Shown here one piece after another: positions 1 to 8,536 of a stretch of 15,938 bases of DNA. This DNA comes from Mycocentrospora acerina (Eukaryota > Ascomycota > Dothideomycetes > Pleosporales). The notes under the pieces were generated by a model that saw nothing but the letters and a program-made list of their open reading frames with translations, did not search any database and was not told the DNA's origin. The DNA is taken from the NCBI GenBank assembly GCA_022701365.1, contig JAKUHH010000016.1:1-15938 (forward strand), in the 5' to 3' direction. The position numbers and the translations under genes were made by a program. How positions within the stretch are numbered: the first letter of the stretch is position 1; every line of letters starts with the position of its first letter.

Positions 1-1043
1 ATCCCTGTGTTTAAAAGCCTGCATGTAGCCTGTAGTCTACTGCCTACTGCTGATACAGTGAAGAGTCTTTGTGCAAGGTACAACCTTGGCTTTCAACTAT
101 ATAGCAGCAGAGCCTCCTAGAGATCTAGAGTTTAAAGCCTAGCGACTATAGCCTTTGAGAGAGTAGGTAGTAAGAATACAGTTGCTAATCTAAGTCCTTT
201 AATTAAAATACCCTTTTCTCTTTTCTCTCTGTCTCCTACACTATTCCTAAACTCTGTTTGCTGCTCATGCGTGCGCTTCTAACTGTTAGCTTTTCTTGGC
301 TGCACTAAAGTACGGACCTAGAGTCACATTGCAGAATGGAACACAATTTAGCTTGAGCTTACAACAAGGGTTGCAAAATGTTCTATGCGCACATGCGCCA
401 AGTAATGTCTTATAAGAGTAAACTAGCCACCTAGCAAGAGAATGCTCGTGTTATGTTAATGCGTTTGGATCTAACGTGAACTAGCATTGAAACGCCCCCA
501 CAGTAGGTTTTAGCTCATCGGCGCTTTTACTAGATTCGCCGAAGTCCTCTAACAGGAGTTTGCAAGACTGCGGCTGCAGAGCCCTACATAATCGCACTTC
601 TTACGAGATTTATAGAAGAGTAAGAGTAGTTTATCTAATGCTGCCTAGTTGAGTGCGGGTATAATGAATTTGTTTGTTTGCTTGTTTGATTCCTTCTTTG
701 TATTAGCCACATGCTGCGCAGATTCGCCTAGATGCAAAGGGTTAGCAGGCAGCTAACACTTTGCTAAGAGAATGTTAGCATAGCCTTACTTTACTATTCG
801 TATTCGTATGGTGAGGCTAGCTGCCCCCTTGATAGTGCGTGGTCTAGCTTCTATCTGCGAATCATCCTAGTGTTAGGGGGTATGCAGCAGCGAGCCTCGG
901 ACAAAGAAGATCGGGGTCTAGTAAGATGAATTCATGCCTGTTCTCTCTGCTCGGCGCAGCGTTTTGGGTTCACCTAGAGCTACGTTGCTTTATCTACTTT
1001 ATCCTCATTCCGTTTTTTTTAAAAAGTTGATTCGCTCGCTTGC
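1..1043. other. no gene recognised (left flank)
   Basis: I find no coding region, RNA gene or mobile element I can support here. Reading frames on both strands are short and closed by many stops, and the sequence has short low-complexity patches such as the TTTG-rich run near 670-690. The Fot1/pogo element begins immediately after this flank. Confidence 0.5.
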
Positions 1044-1045
1044 TA

Positions 1046-1088
1046 CTGTGTCCGTGCGCGCAATGCGCGGATTGCCGCAATGCGCCGA
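1046..1088 (+). repeat. left terminal inverted repeat of the Fot1/pogo element
   Basis: These 43 bp begin CTGTGTCCGTGCGCG and match the reverse complement of 3135-3177 at 40 of 43 positions. All three mismatches are transitions. An internal mini-palindrome (CGCGC AAT GCGCG) lies within the repeat. Weaker similarity continues inward to about 1106, with a small gap. Confidence 0.93.
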
Positions 1089-1135
1089 GGCGTCTTGTGC
1101 ACCTATACTTCACAACACCACATCTCAACGCCACG

Positions 1136-3016
1136 ATGACGCTAGAGGAAGCCTTTGCAGAGTGTGATACTTATAAGGATGAAGAAGATATTCCTTGGAC
1201 GCAGAAATCAAAAAAGCATGGTGTTGTGCGCTCAACGTTGACGCGAAGATATCGACGCGAGACGCGATCGCGTGAAGAGCAGGCAATTGCACAACAGAAG
1301 CTTACCCCACAAGAAGAGGAGGAGCTTGTGAAGTATATAGAAGAGCGTACTGCTCGTCATATACCCCCTACAAGATAGATGATCGCAAATTTCGCGTCAG
1401 CAGTCGCCCAAGAGCCAGTGAGCGAGAGCTGAGTTGGCTCCTTCATTAACGGGCACGCTATCCATCTGATCTCTCAATACTCAACGGGTATAGACACCAA
1501 TCTTCACAAAGCCGACTCCTACACTAATTACAAGCTCTACTTTAATTTAGTGCAGGCAAAGATTGCCAAGTTTAACGTTGACGCTGAGCACACGTACAAC
1601 ATGGATAAGAAGGGCTTTATGATTAGAGTCACCTCAAGAACAAAGCATGTGTTTAGTAGGCGTATGTGGGAGAAACAGGAAGTCAAGGCATCACTTCAAG
1701 ATGGCAATCGTGCCTGGGTGACGCTCATAGCGTGTGTGTGCGGTGATGGATAAGCTCTGCCGTCAGGCCTCCTGTACGAGTCTGCCAATAGTACCATCCA
1801 ATCAAGCTGGGTGGAAGAAATTAAGCCAGGGGTACACTCTGTGCTTGTTTCTTCTTCATCTTCAGGCTGTAACAACAACGAAGTAGCCTTAGCTTAGCTT
1901 AAACAGGTGTTTGATCGCTTCTCCAAGCCTAAAGCTCGAAGAAAGTACCACTTATTCATCCTGGACAGCCACGGCTCCCAGGTGACGATGGACTTTATTA
2001 ACTACTGTGATCAGAATAAGATACTCTTAGCTATTCTTCCTCCTCATTCAACCCACACACTCCAGCCGCTTGATGTGGTGATGTTTAAGCCTCTGTCAAC
2101 TGCGTACTCTAAGGAGCTCACAACACACCTTCACAACGGCCAGGGGCTGTCAGTAATCAAGAAGAGTGACTTCTTCCATCTGTTCTAGAAGGCCTGGGTG
2201 AACACGTTTACTCAGGGGCAAATACTTAGATCTTTTGAGTTGACGGGTATAGCACCCCTTCAACCTAACGTCATCCTCCAACGCTACGCCAAGGGTACCT
2301 CTGAGGCCTCTGATAGCAGTACAAGCTCTTCTTCAGTCTACTCTGGCAAGGATTGGCTTAAAATAGAGACTCTGTTACGCAAAGTTGCTAAGGATGAGGG
2401 CAGTAAGGAGCTGAAAGAGATCAGCCGCTCGCTCCACCACATCTCAATCCAAAACTCTCTCCTCCACCATGAGATAGCAGACCTTAAAGAGGTGCTTAAG
2501 ACTCAGAAGAAGCATAAGAAGAAGAGCAAGGCTCTTAAATTTGAGTCTCGCAAGCACTATCACTGTGGAGCTGAGTTCTACTCTCCTAGCAGAGTAGAGA
2601 AAGCACGCTCTGATGAGAGGACTAGACAACAGAACCAGAGGGCAGAAGAACTCAAAAAAGCTGAGATGGCGAAGCTAAAGCACGCTAATAAGCTATATAA
2701 TAAGAAGATTACTCGGGAGAGGCGTGAGCAGCAGGAGAAGGAGAAAGCAGAGCGAGACTGAGTCAAAGCTGAGAAGGCCGAGGAAGCAGCTGAACGCAGG
2801 GCTGAAAAGGAGCGTCAGAAACAAGCTGGCAACGCTGAAAAGGCTATACAATTGGCCTAAAGAGGCAAGCGGAAGGCCTCACAGTCTGCAGCACCAAAAA
2901 AGAAGCAGAATCATGGTGCAGCAGCTGCGCGGCGTGGTATTGTTACTGCAACGCCTCCCTGAGTTCCTCGCACCTACAAAACCCGTAGCAGCAGAACAGC
3001 AACTCTTTACAATTAA
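1136..3016 (+). pseudogene. Fot1/pogo transposase pseudogene (CENP-B-type HTH plus DDE_1), eight in-frame stops
   Basis: Cut-and-paste transposase, which in this family acts in the nucleus on the terminal repeats. One continuous frame can be followed from the ATG at 1136 to TAA at 3014, about 626 codons, near the usual 500-600 for the family. Order: psq-like helix-turn-helix (residues about 1-40, starting MTLEEAFAECD), CENP-B/Tc5-type HTH (from about residue 62), then the DDE domain. The catalytic Asp codons are 1604 (NMDKKGF), 1964 (ILDSHGS) and 2072 (LQPLDVV), residues 157, 277 and 313. The last two have 35 residues between them. The C-terminus is a Lys/Glu/Arg-rich coiled-coil-like tail. 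Stops lie at 1376, 1430, 1751, 1895, 2186, 2759, 2858 and 2960. Those at 1430, 1895 and 2186 sit where the family usually has Trp, and 1376 where Gln is expected. An ATG at 1040 lies outside the element, so 1136 is preferred. Confidence 0.9.
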
Positions 3017-3134
3017 ATTGCGTAAGATAATATCATCATATAGGCCTACATGATACTCCACTAAGATTACCTGTAACATAAGCTATTGTATGTTGCTTTA
3101 CAGCCTCAATTTTGTAGGTGCGCGTTGGGGTGAT

Positions 3135-3177
3135 TCGGCGCATTACAGCAATCCGCGCATTGCGCGCACGGACACGG
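3135..3177 (-). repeat. right terminal inverted repeat of the Fot1/pogo element
   Basis: This is the inverted partner of 1046-1088, followed directly by TA at 3178-3179. Read on the minus strand it starts CCGTGTCCGTGCGCG. Relative to the left end, two positions here are T where the left copy has C (minus-strand reading), and one position is the reverse. Confidence 0.93.
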
Positions 3178-3179
3178 TA

Positions 3180-5105
3180 AGCCAAGAGTACGGCCCGATG
3201 TAGATAGGGCAGGAACAACTGCTTCAACCTACCCACCAATCAGCGCCCTCGGGTTCGCGCCTCCGCAGACCTCTCTCTATCCTAGCTCAGCACCCTTCGC
3301 ACTGACCGCATTGCGTTCACCTCTTGCATGACTTTGCCTAGTGAAACTAAATCAGGATACGAGAAGAGAGCAGAGCTTCTTTAACGCTTCTAGCTTGTCC
3401 TTTGCTAGTCTGTTACAGGCATAAAATAAAGGCTAAGGCAACAACAACTTAGTAATTTATTGCAATGCACCCACATTTGCACTTTCAGGCGCCAGGAGCT
3501 GCCTGACAGAGTCTGCGCAATGTCACAGCTCTCTCTTTGGCATTAGAAACCACATCGTGGATCTCAAACTAAGTGCCTGGCTACCTTAAGCGCACAATCC
3601 GGTACCAGCGAGGCTAAGGGGCCGACAACGGTGACTTTGTTTTGAATGCGCCGGGCACAGCTTGTATAGAATGTGAATAGAGATTGCAAGAAAGCAACGT
3701 TCTGCAATAGCTGAACAGGAGCGTTTACCCTCTCCTACAACTGGCCGCTTCTGACACTTGCCTGGCGACGTTTGATTGTTCAGCGTCACTCGCGACTTGC
3801 TAATTTCTTCACCGGTCCTTTAAAGGGGCGATGCACGGCAACCCTAAGTGCTAGCAAGTCGGCACGCGATACTTTCCTAAAGGGCAATATTAGATTAAGA
3901 TGCTAGAACGATGGTGTGTTCCATCCAGGACTTTAGTGTTCTTACCTAATGGCGTGGATTCTCTCAGTCCCCCCTGATAAATCGGAGACTTCCGTTCAAA
4001 CTTCTGAGACAAAGATGCTGACATATAGACGCTCCCTGTATGTTGTCCTCTTGCTGACTAGGGTTTCGAGATTGGTTGAAGGCAAGGGCGAGGGCGAGGG
4101 AGCATGGGATAGCGAAAATAGTGATGTGAATCAAGAAGGGTAAGGAGCGTGAGAAGGAGGCAAGTTGGTGATAGCAACGCTGGACAGTCACTGCAAGAGC
4201 CCCTATCGCAATCGAGCGTTGCGGTAAAGGCGGCACAGCTGACGAATCGCTCTTGCTGACGATGGCGTAATAGTGTTCGCTGTGCGGTACGTAAGTGCGC
4301 ATTACAGGAACCAAGACAGCACGATGCGCCGCTTGCTTGTAAAACACGTTTATGCCTATGTTTAGGTTGTGTTAGCGTGGAAGGCGCAAGCTTTAAGCGA
4401 GCCAGTGAAAGCCTGCTAGATCTCGCCTAGCCCCCTAGCAAGCTTTTATTGACTGGCAGGCTCCCTAATTCAGTCCGGAGGTGTCGTAGGGATTTACCTT
4501 GACATCTGTAATGCTCTGTCTCTGCTAGAGCAGCGGCGTCTGTTCATGTGCAATAAACGGAAGCTGTAGTAGCGAAACGTAGCCTGCCACCGGCAGTACT
4601 GCGCTTGTTGCCAGTTGTTAAACTGTCTTTGGCAGCGGTCCTTTCAGTCTGGACAGGGCAAGTGCTAGCTTAGTAGCTTAGCTCGCCTGGTCTACTAGAT
4701 GTGTTAAAAGCTGCGGCTCTTTGTTAAGGGCTTCTCTAATATCTTTTAACTTTGTTTGTTAGCAAGATCTGGTTTCCTTTAGACTAGAGCGGCGCTGTGC
4801 TGCCTTTGTCTGTGCGTGTGCTGTTGTATCGCGTGAGGTAGATCAAGGATGTCTTTGCTGTTCTAAGCTGCACGTCATTCCTTCACTCTATCTCTTGGAA
4901 ATTAGCATCACCTCAGCTTAGATGATTCTTGTGTCAGTAAAACCTAGCCACAAGGTTAAAGCTAGAGCGGGTCGGCCATTTTTCCTCCTAGTGATGCTCA
5001 GTCTCTATCACGTTGCGCCGCTAACCATGGAATACACTAATGCCAAGCCAAGTAATAGACGCATAAAAAAATGCAAAAGTCACAATACTAATTATTTAAG
5101 AGGAG
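3180..5105. other. no gene recognised between the transposon and ART pseudogene 1
   Basis: This stretch of about 1.9 kb has no reading frame with recognisable protein character. The longest frames, such as a minus-strand one at 3964-4347, lack domain signatures or plausible start context. A small purine repeat (GGGCGA-like) occurs at about 4085-4102. I see no RNA gene, inverted ends or other element boundary. Confidence 0.45.
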
Positions 5106-5112
5106 TATAAAA
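5106..5112 (+). promoter_or_regulatory. TATA box of ART pseudogene 1
   Basis: TATAAAA lies 98-104 bases before the ATG at 5210. It is followed by a pyrimidine-rich stretch (about 5128-5138) and a C/T/A-rich leader, a typical layout for a filamentous fungal promoter and 5' leader. Its preservation suggests the gene was recently expressible or still is. Confidence 0.6.
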
Positions 5113-5209
5113 TGTATAAAGCAAGATCCTTTCCTCTAGTTGTCCCAACATATCGACCCTCATCAGCTTTCTTCCAACACTCACTTGCCACTTGCTCTTA
5201 ATCGTCATC

Positions 5210-5932
5210 ATGATTGGCCATAACAATCTTGTTCTTGTATTCCTTCTCCTCCTTACTCTCTGGACCTCCTTCTGCCACGGACAAGTAAGGGTTTGGCGTG
5301 CTGATACGAGAAGTCCTGAGGAGATGCAGAGAGCTAGAGCGTTTCTGCCTAGAGGTGTAGGGACTATACACGGAATCGCCCCAAACCTCAGTATGCAGAA
5401 CCATGCGAATAGAGCTTCAAATAGCCAGAGTACAGATATTAATGGATATGTTTCAACTGCTGCTGCTTTAGGAACAGCCCAAGCATTTCTTAACGATTAC
5501 TTTAGAGGTACTGGATATGTTTACGAGATTGCTGGAACCATGAACTTTATCAATGTCGCAGGTACCCTTAGTCGCCATAACCCTTTTTCTCAAGAGCATG
5601 AAATCGCGGCGCTTAGCGGATTTAGATAGGACCAAGTCATACGCTGGGAACAGAGGAGGAACGGGTTCTTTGTACGATCTGGCACAAACTCCCAATACAA
5701 CACCCAGTACAATTCAATACAACAAGTAAATGCCAGTGAGCCTAGGCTTGCTGCCTTCCCTGCTGGCCACGTAGCCTGGCTTGAGGCTCCTTGGAACGTT
5801 TTTGGCAATTGCCAACGCGGTGGCGCCAGGATGCGCCGCCAAGCTGGCAACCCCAATTGCAAGCAACGTCAAACCAACGTGCAATTTGCTGTTGCATATA
5901 TAGACCAGGCATGCTCAGGTACTAGTTGTTAA
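5210..5932 (+). pseudogene. secreted enterotoxin A chain-like ADP-ribosyltransferase, copy 1, broken by one in-frame TAG
   Basis: The frame runs 240 codons from ATG 5210 to TAA 5930, the length of the heat-labile enterotoxin A chain family (Pfam Enterotoxin_a). Such proteins are secreted and transfer ADP-ribose from NAD+ to a host protein; the target here is unknown. Residues 1-24 form a hydrophobic signal peptide (cleavage after FCHG likely). Family landmarks are Arg30 in WRADTRSP, His65 in NHA, Ser82-Thr83 in GYVST, and Glu129-x-Glu131 before IAAL. A TAG at 5627-5629 is codon 140, just after the catalytic core. Beyond it the same frame continues with AGHVAW and EAPWN, then Cys201 and Cys217 bracketing a basic RMRR stretch, reminiscent of the nicked disulfide loop between A1 and A2. 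It ends with Cys235 and Cys240. The frame also runs upstream to a TTG at 5192, but ATG 5210 gives the better signal peptide. A truncated secreted core could still be made. No B subunit is nearby. Confidence 0.85.
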
Positions 5933-7233
5933 AGTCTTCTTATTATGAAACTTTTAGAGACAATTTAGGTTTAGGGCTTTGTTGCAATCTAACATCTGTC
6001 TCTAGCAGCACAACTATAGCTCATCAGATAATCAGACACTAGAGACTATTAAGTACTTAGGCAAGGGGAGCTATGTACTACGTAAGTTACCTACGTCAGA
6101 TTCTACTATTAGTAAGCAACTTTCAGAGTAAGCATAAGACACTGATCTAGAGGGGACTTGTGGAATTCGCCTATCATGTATGAAGCCGCACAAGGAAGCT
6201 CTGCTAGCATTACTCAGGAGAGTTGTATTACATCAATGTTAGGCAAAATCAACTATCTGTCATCCTAGATGTCATTTCATACTAAGACTGTTAAAGCGCA
6301 GTTCTTTTATCTTTATCTTCAATCTGCGTTAAGTTCTCTCTTTTGCTTTTAAAGTAGAGATATTCTTAGATCTCTAACTAGCTAGAGCTGTTTTCTTTAG
6401 TTACTACTTCAAGTTTAAGGAAGGTCTTCGTCTAGCTCTGCAAGTAATAAGTACGCTTAGATCCGTTTCAAACGCTTTTAGAAGCGCTATTGCTAAATCA
6501 TGCCTTTGCACCTTTTTTTAATCCAACTTTAGTTAAACACTATTAACTCTGTATAGGACAGATGAAAAAATTTAAGCACAAGTAGAGGAAGATAAGAGAG
6601 CTGCGTTAATATACCCTAGCAAGGGACTAGATTGTTAAAGAATTGCGCAGCAGGCATTCTGTTAAAATGTGCTTTTGTTATCTACTGCAGTAGAGAACAG
6701 ACGTAGTAGTAGGTTCGCAGGTGGGTGTTTCGGCCTGTAACACGTACAGCAGCGCAATAGAGAGTGCAGATAATTAATTTCTCGCTTACAACAAACGTAA
6801 CATAGTCCAGAGTAATTAGCTTATGTTGCTTTAGGATGTAGAATGCAAAAGCAGTACTCAGTACCTTTAATTTAGCAAGCAGCATTACGTATAAGATGGT
6901 GAGCGACAGGTACTTGTGATTGTAAAATCTAATTTGTTGCAATCTCTACGTCTTAAACAAAGTCACTCTGTTTGTAGATTAAAAGCAACTGTCAGCAAAT
7001 AGCTAAAAAAAATTAAATTATAAGCAAAGTTAGCTTCACAGCGCAGGAGCAAACAAGAGATTAAGAAATCTACACTAAACCTAAACAACGTAAATAAGGG
7101 GGTAGCACCACACTAGACTATAACAAGAGAGAATCAGCCCCTAATTCGCGTTGCATGCAAGCGTTCTTAGGGCAGGATACGCGATTGCCTAACTAAGGAA
7201 AGATTAGGGGTCTTTACCACAGGGTGTCTTATA
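5933..7233. other. AT-rich stretch with no recognised gene
   Basis: About 1.3 kb downstream of ART pseudogene 1. Stops are dense in all frames and the sequence is rich in TA and CTAG-like words. The longest frame, on the minus strand at 6682-6942, has no recognisable domain. It may be old repeat debris, but I see no termini. Confidence 0.45.
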
Positions 7234-7458
7234 CTAGGGCTCATAGGCAATAAACTTGGCAGGCGCTTGACCTTGGTGATAGAGTAGAGTCCGTTGTTGA
7301 CGACGCTGTTTCTTAGCTTCTACTGCCTCCTCCCTAGTATCATATTTCCTAGGTCTGCCTGCAGGCAGTGTAAGGGGCTAGACCCTGAGGGCTGGTGCTA
7401 AGTATGAACTGAATGAAGTGGTAGATCTAATAGCCTGTCCATAGCTATCTATTAATGC
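7234..7458 (-). pseudogene. coding relic with AT-hook-like motif, probably mobile-element derived
   Basis: On the minus strand a frame runs from just after a TAA (7459-7461) to TAG at 7234-7236, with one internal TAG at 7378-7380, about 74 codons in all. The part after the internal stop contains GRPRKYDTREEAVEAKKQ, where GRPRKY resembles an AT-hook core and is followed by a Lys/Arg/Gln-rich helix-like stretch, ending KFIAYEP. The part before it is Ser/Thr-rich. Similar K-Y-x-T-x-E-E-A stretches occur, to my recollection, in repeat-associated fungal proteins, but I cannot name the family. No start codon is evident. Reading it as a coding relic rests on the coherent composition on both sides of one stop. 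Confidence 0.4.
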
Positions 7459-7489
7459 TTAATTGCAGTTCTATGTTTCCTAGACTGTA

Positions 7490-7662
7490 TCCGTGAGTTG
7501 TTCGTAAGGTATCCGGTGCTGCCGGGTGTGCTAGGGTAGTCCCAGGTTGTGTTCAGGTTCGTGGTCAGTCTACGTAGGCTATCCAGGCAGTTTCCGTGAG
7601 TTGTCCGTGAGGAATCTGGTGCTGCCGGTTGCGCTGGGGGGGTCCTGGGTTGAGTTCGGGCT
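7490..7662 (+). repeat. diverged tandem duplication, about 70 bp, offset 103 bp
   Basis: Segment 7490-7559 (TCCGTGAGTTGTTCG...) and segment 7593-7662 (TCCGTGAGTTGTCCG...) align without gaps at 56 of 70 positions by hand count. Ten of the 14 differences are transitions. The repeat is GC-richer than its surroundings and lies just upstream of the LINE-tail match at 7746. It could be repeated promoter units of a degenerate element. Confidence 0.75.
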
Positions 7663-7745
7663 TAGTCAGTTTGCATGGCTTGTTGTCAGCTTGTTGTCGG
7701 CTGTTTGTCAGATTGAGGTTTGTGCTGAGACTCTTAACCAGGCGT

Positions 7746-7820
7746 TGTAACGACGCAGGTTATAAGAGAGTGATCCGAATAGGGTCCGAAGTGTCCACTA
7801 CGAGGCATATGGGAGTGCTG
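7746..7820 (+). repeat. copy of the LINE 3' tail (matches 15865-15938)
   Basis: This 75-bp segment, from TGTAACGACGCAGGTT to CATATGGGAGTGCTG, matches 15865-15938 with four substitutions and one single-base gap. The second copy lies directly after ORF2 of the LINE at the right edge, so this is LINE 3' untranslated sequence. The bases before 7746 do not resemble the end of ORF2. The match stops at 7820 only because the window ends in the other copy, so the repeat probably continues to the right here. Confidence 0.85.
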
Positions 7821-8228
7821 GGACTGGAGGGTAACCAAAGATACTATTCCCTACACCTATAGGTCTTGTACGAAAGGATACAGAAAAACTACTTGTTCAA
7901 ACTACATAGGCTGCCACCTTATATACCCCTTCCTAGGATTGCCATCTGGGGCGAGTACGAAACGGGTGGCTATCGGATAGGTATCGGTTGACTCAGGGGT
8001 AATGATAGGATGTGACGTTGTGAACGTTACAGGCGTAGCCTATTACAGGCAGATCTAAATAGCTTAGATGTGCTAAGATTATTTCTTAAGCTTTGAAGTT
8101 CATGCGCAGTGTAACTATAAAGCCTTACGACTTTTAAGGGGTCTGCAATTGTTTTCTTTTAATGCAGCAGCGCACGCAGCACAGAGAAGATTTAATAGCT
8201 CCAGCTAACCAAGCTGCGTAGCTAACAC
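7821..8228. other. no gene; probable continuation of LINE 3' untranslated sequence
   Basis: This directly follows the LINE-tail match. It is relatively rich in CG dinucleotides (for example around 7951-8040), like the LINE tail and unlike the AT-rich flank at 5933-7233. I cannot confirm its right boundary because the second copy is cut by the window end. No coding frame is seen. Confidence 0.35.
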
Positions 8229-8262
8229 GTGTCTTTGAGATTTTAGTGTCTTTGAGATTTTA
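8229..8262 (+). repeat. perfect 17-bp direct tandem repeat (two units)
   Basis: GTGTCTTTGAGATTTTA occurs twice head to tail, at 8229-8245 and 8246-8262, without a mismatch. Two units give no indication of function; replication slippage would explain them. Confidence 0.8.
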
Positions 8263-8330
8263 AAATGTCATTAATCTAGCAAAAATAGCTAACAAGCCTT
8301 TGAAGCTATTTAATACTAGATGTTTGCGTG

Positions 8331-8340
8331 TATAAAAAGG
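8331..8340 (+). promoter_or_regulatory. orphan TATA box and leader pointing into the 3' end of ART pseudogene 2
   Basis: TATAAAAAGG is followed by a C/T/A-rich, leader-like stretch (about 8415-8500) and an ATG at 8505 that opens only an 11-codon frame ending at 8540. The layout resembles the promoter of ART pseudogene 1. No gene follows on this strand. Instead the sequence runs into the 3' end of the minus-strand ART pseudogene, so transcription from here would be antisense to it. Confidence 0.35.
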
Positions 8341-8536
8341 TTAGTAGCAATGCCCTTTTATTCAGTTTTAGGCCTAGCGTGCTGGCTATCGCGCCTTACT
8401 AGATTGAGCTTTGCAGAACCGTAACTATCACCTTTTAACAAGACTATCTCCACCACTACAACTCTTCATCTTCGTTAAATCCGCATAAGCCGCCCTCACT
8501 CTCTATGTTAACACTATATCCCTCGTCTACGTGCGC

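Larger units (their letters stand above)
1046..3177 (+). mobile_element. Fot1/pogo-type (Tc1-mariner superfamily) DNA transposon, complete ends, inactive
   Basis: A 2132-bp element is bounded by near-identical inverted ends (1046-1088 and 3135-3177) and flanked by the dinucleotide TA at 1044-1045 and 3178-3179. TA target duplication is the family hallmark. It carries a single transposase frame on the plus strand with DDE catalytic residues in DD35D spacing. Both termini and the flanking TA are preserved, while the transposase has eight in-frame stops, so it could move only if an intact relative supplied transposase. The absence of frameshifts alongside many stops points to point mutation, for example RIP-like C-to-T change, rather than indel decay. 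Confidence 0.93.

Noticed and set aside
1040..1135. Upstream ATG at 1040 as the transposase start
   Set aside because: It lies outside the terminal inverted repeat and target TA, so it cannot belong to the element; ATG 1136 begins the typical N-terminal helix-turn-helix.
3964..4347. Minus-strand frame of 127 codons as a gene
   Set aside because: No domain, signal or codon pattern supports it, and overlapping frames of similar length exist on the other strand.
5562..5629. An intron in ART copy 1 (GTACCC donor to TAG acceptor) that would remove the in-frame stop
   Set aside because: The candidate is 68 bases, not a multiple of three, so it shifts the frame, and it would delete the E-x-E catalytic motif. 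The paralog is colinear through this region without a gap.
6682..6942. Minus-strand frame of 86 codons as a small gene
   Set aside because: Its composition follows the AT-rich background, and I see no motif or promoter context.
7490..7760. Pol III A/B boxes that would make the tail-bearing segment a tRNA-derived SINE
   Set aside because: Stretches such as GGTTCGTGGTC only weakly resemble a B box, and no A box lies at suitable spacing.
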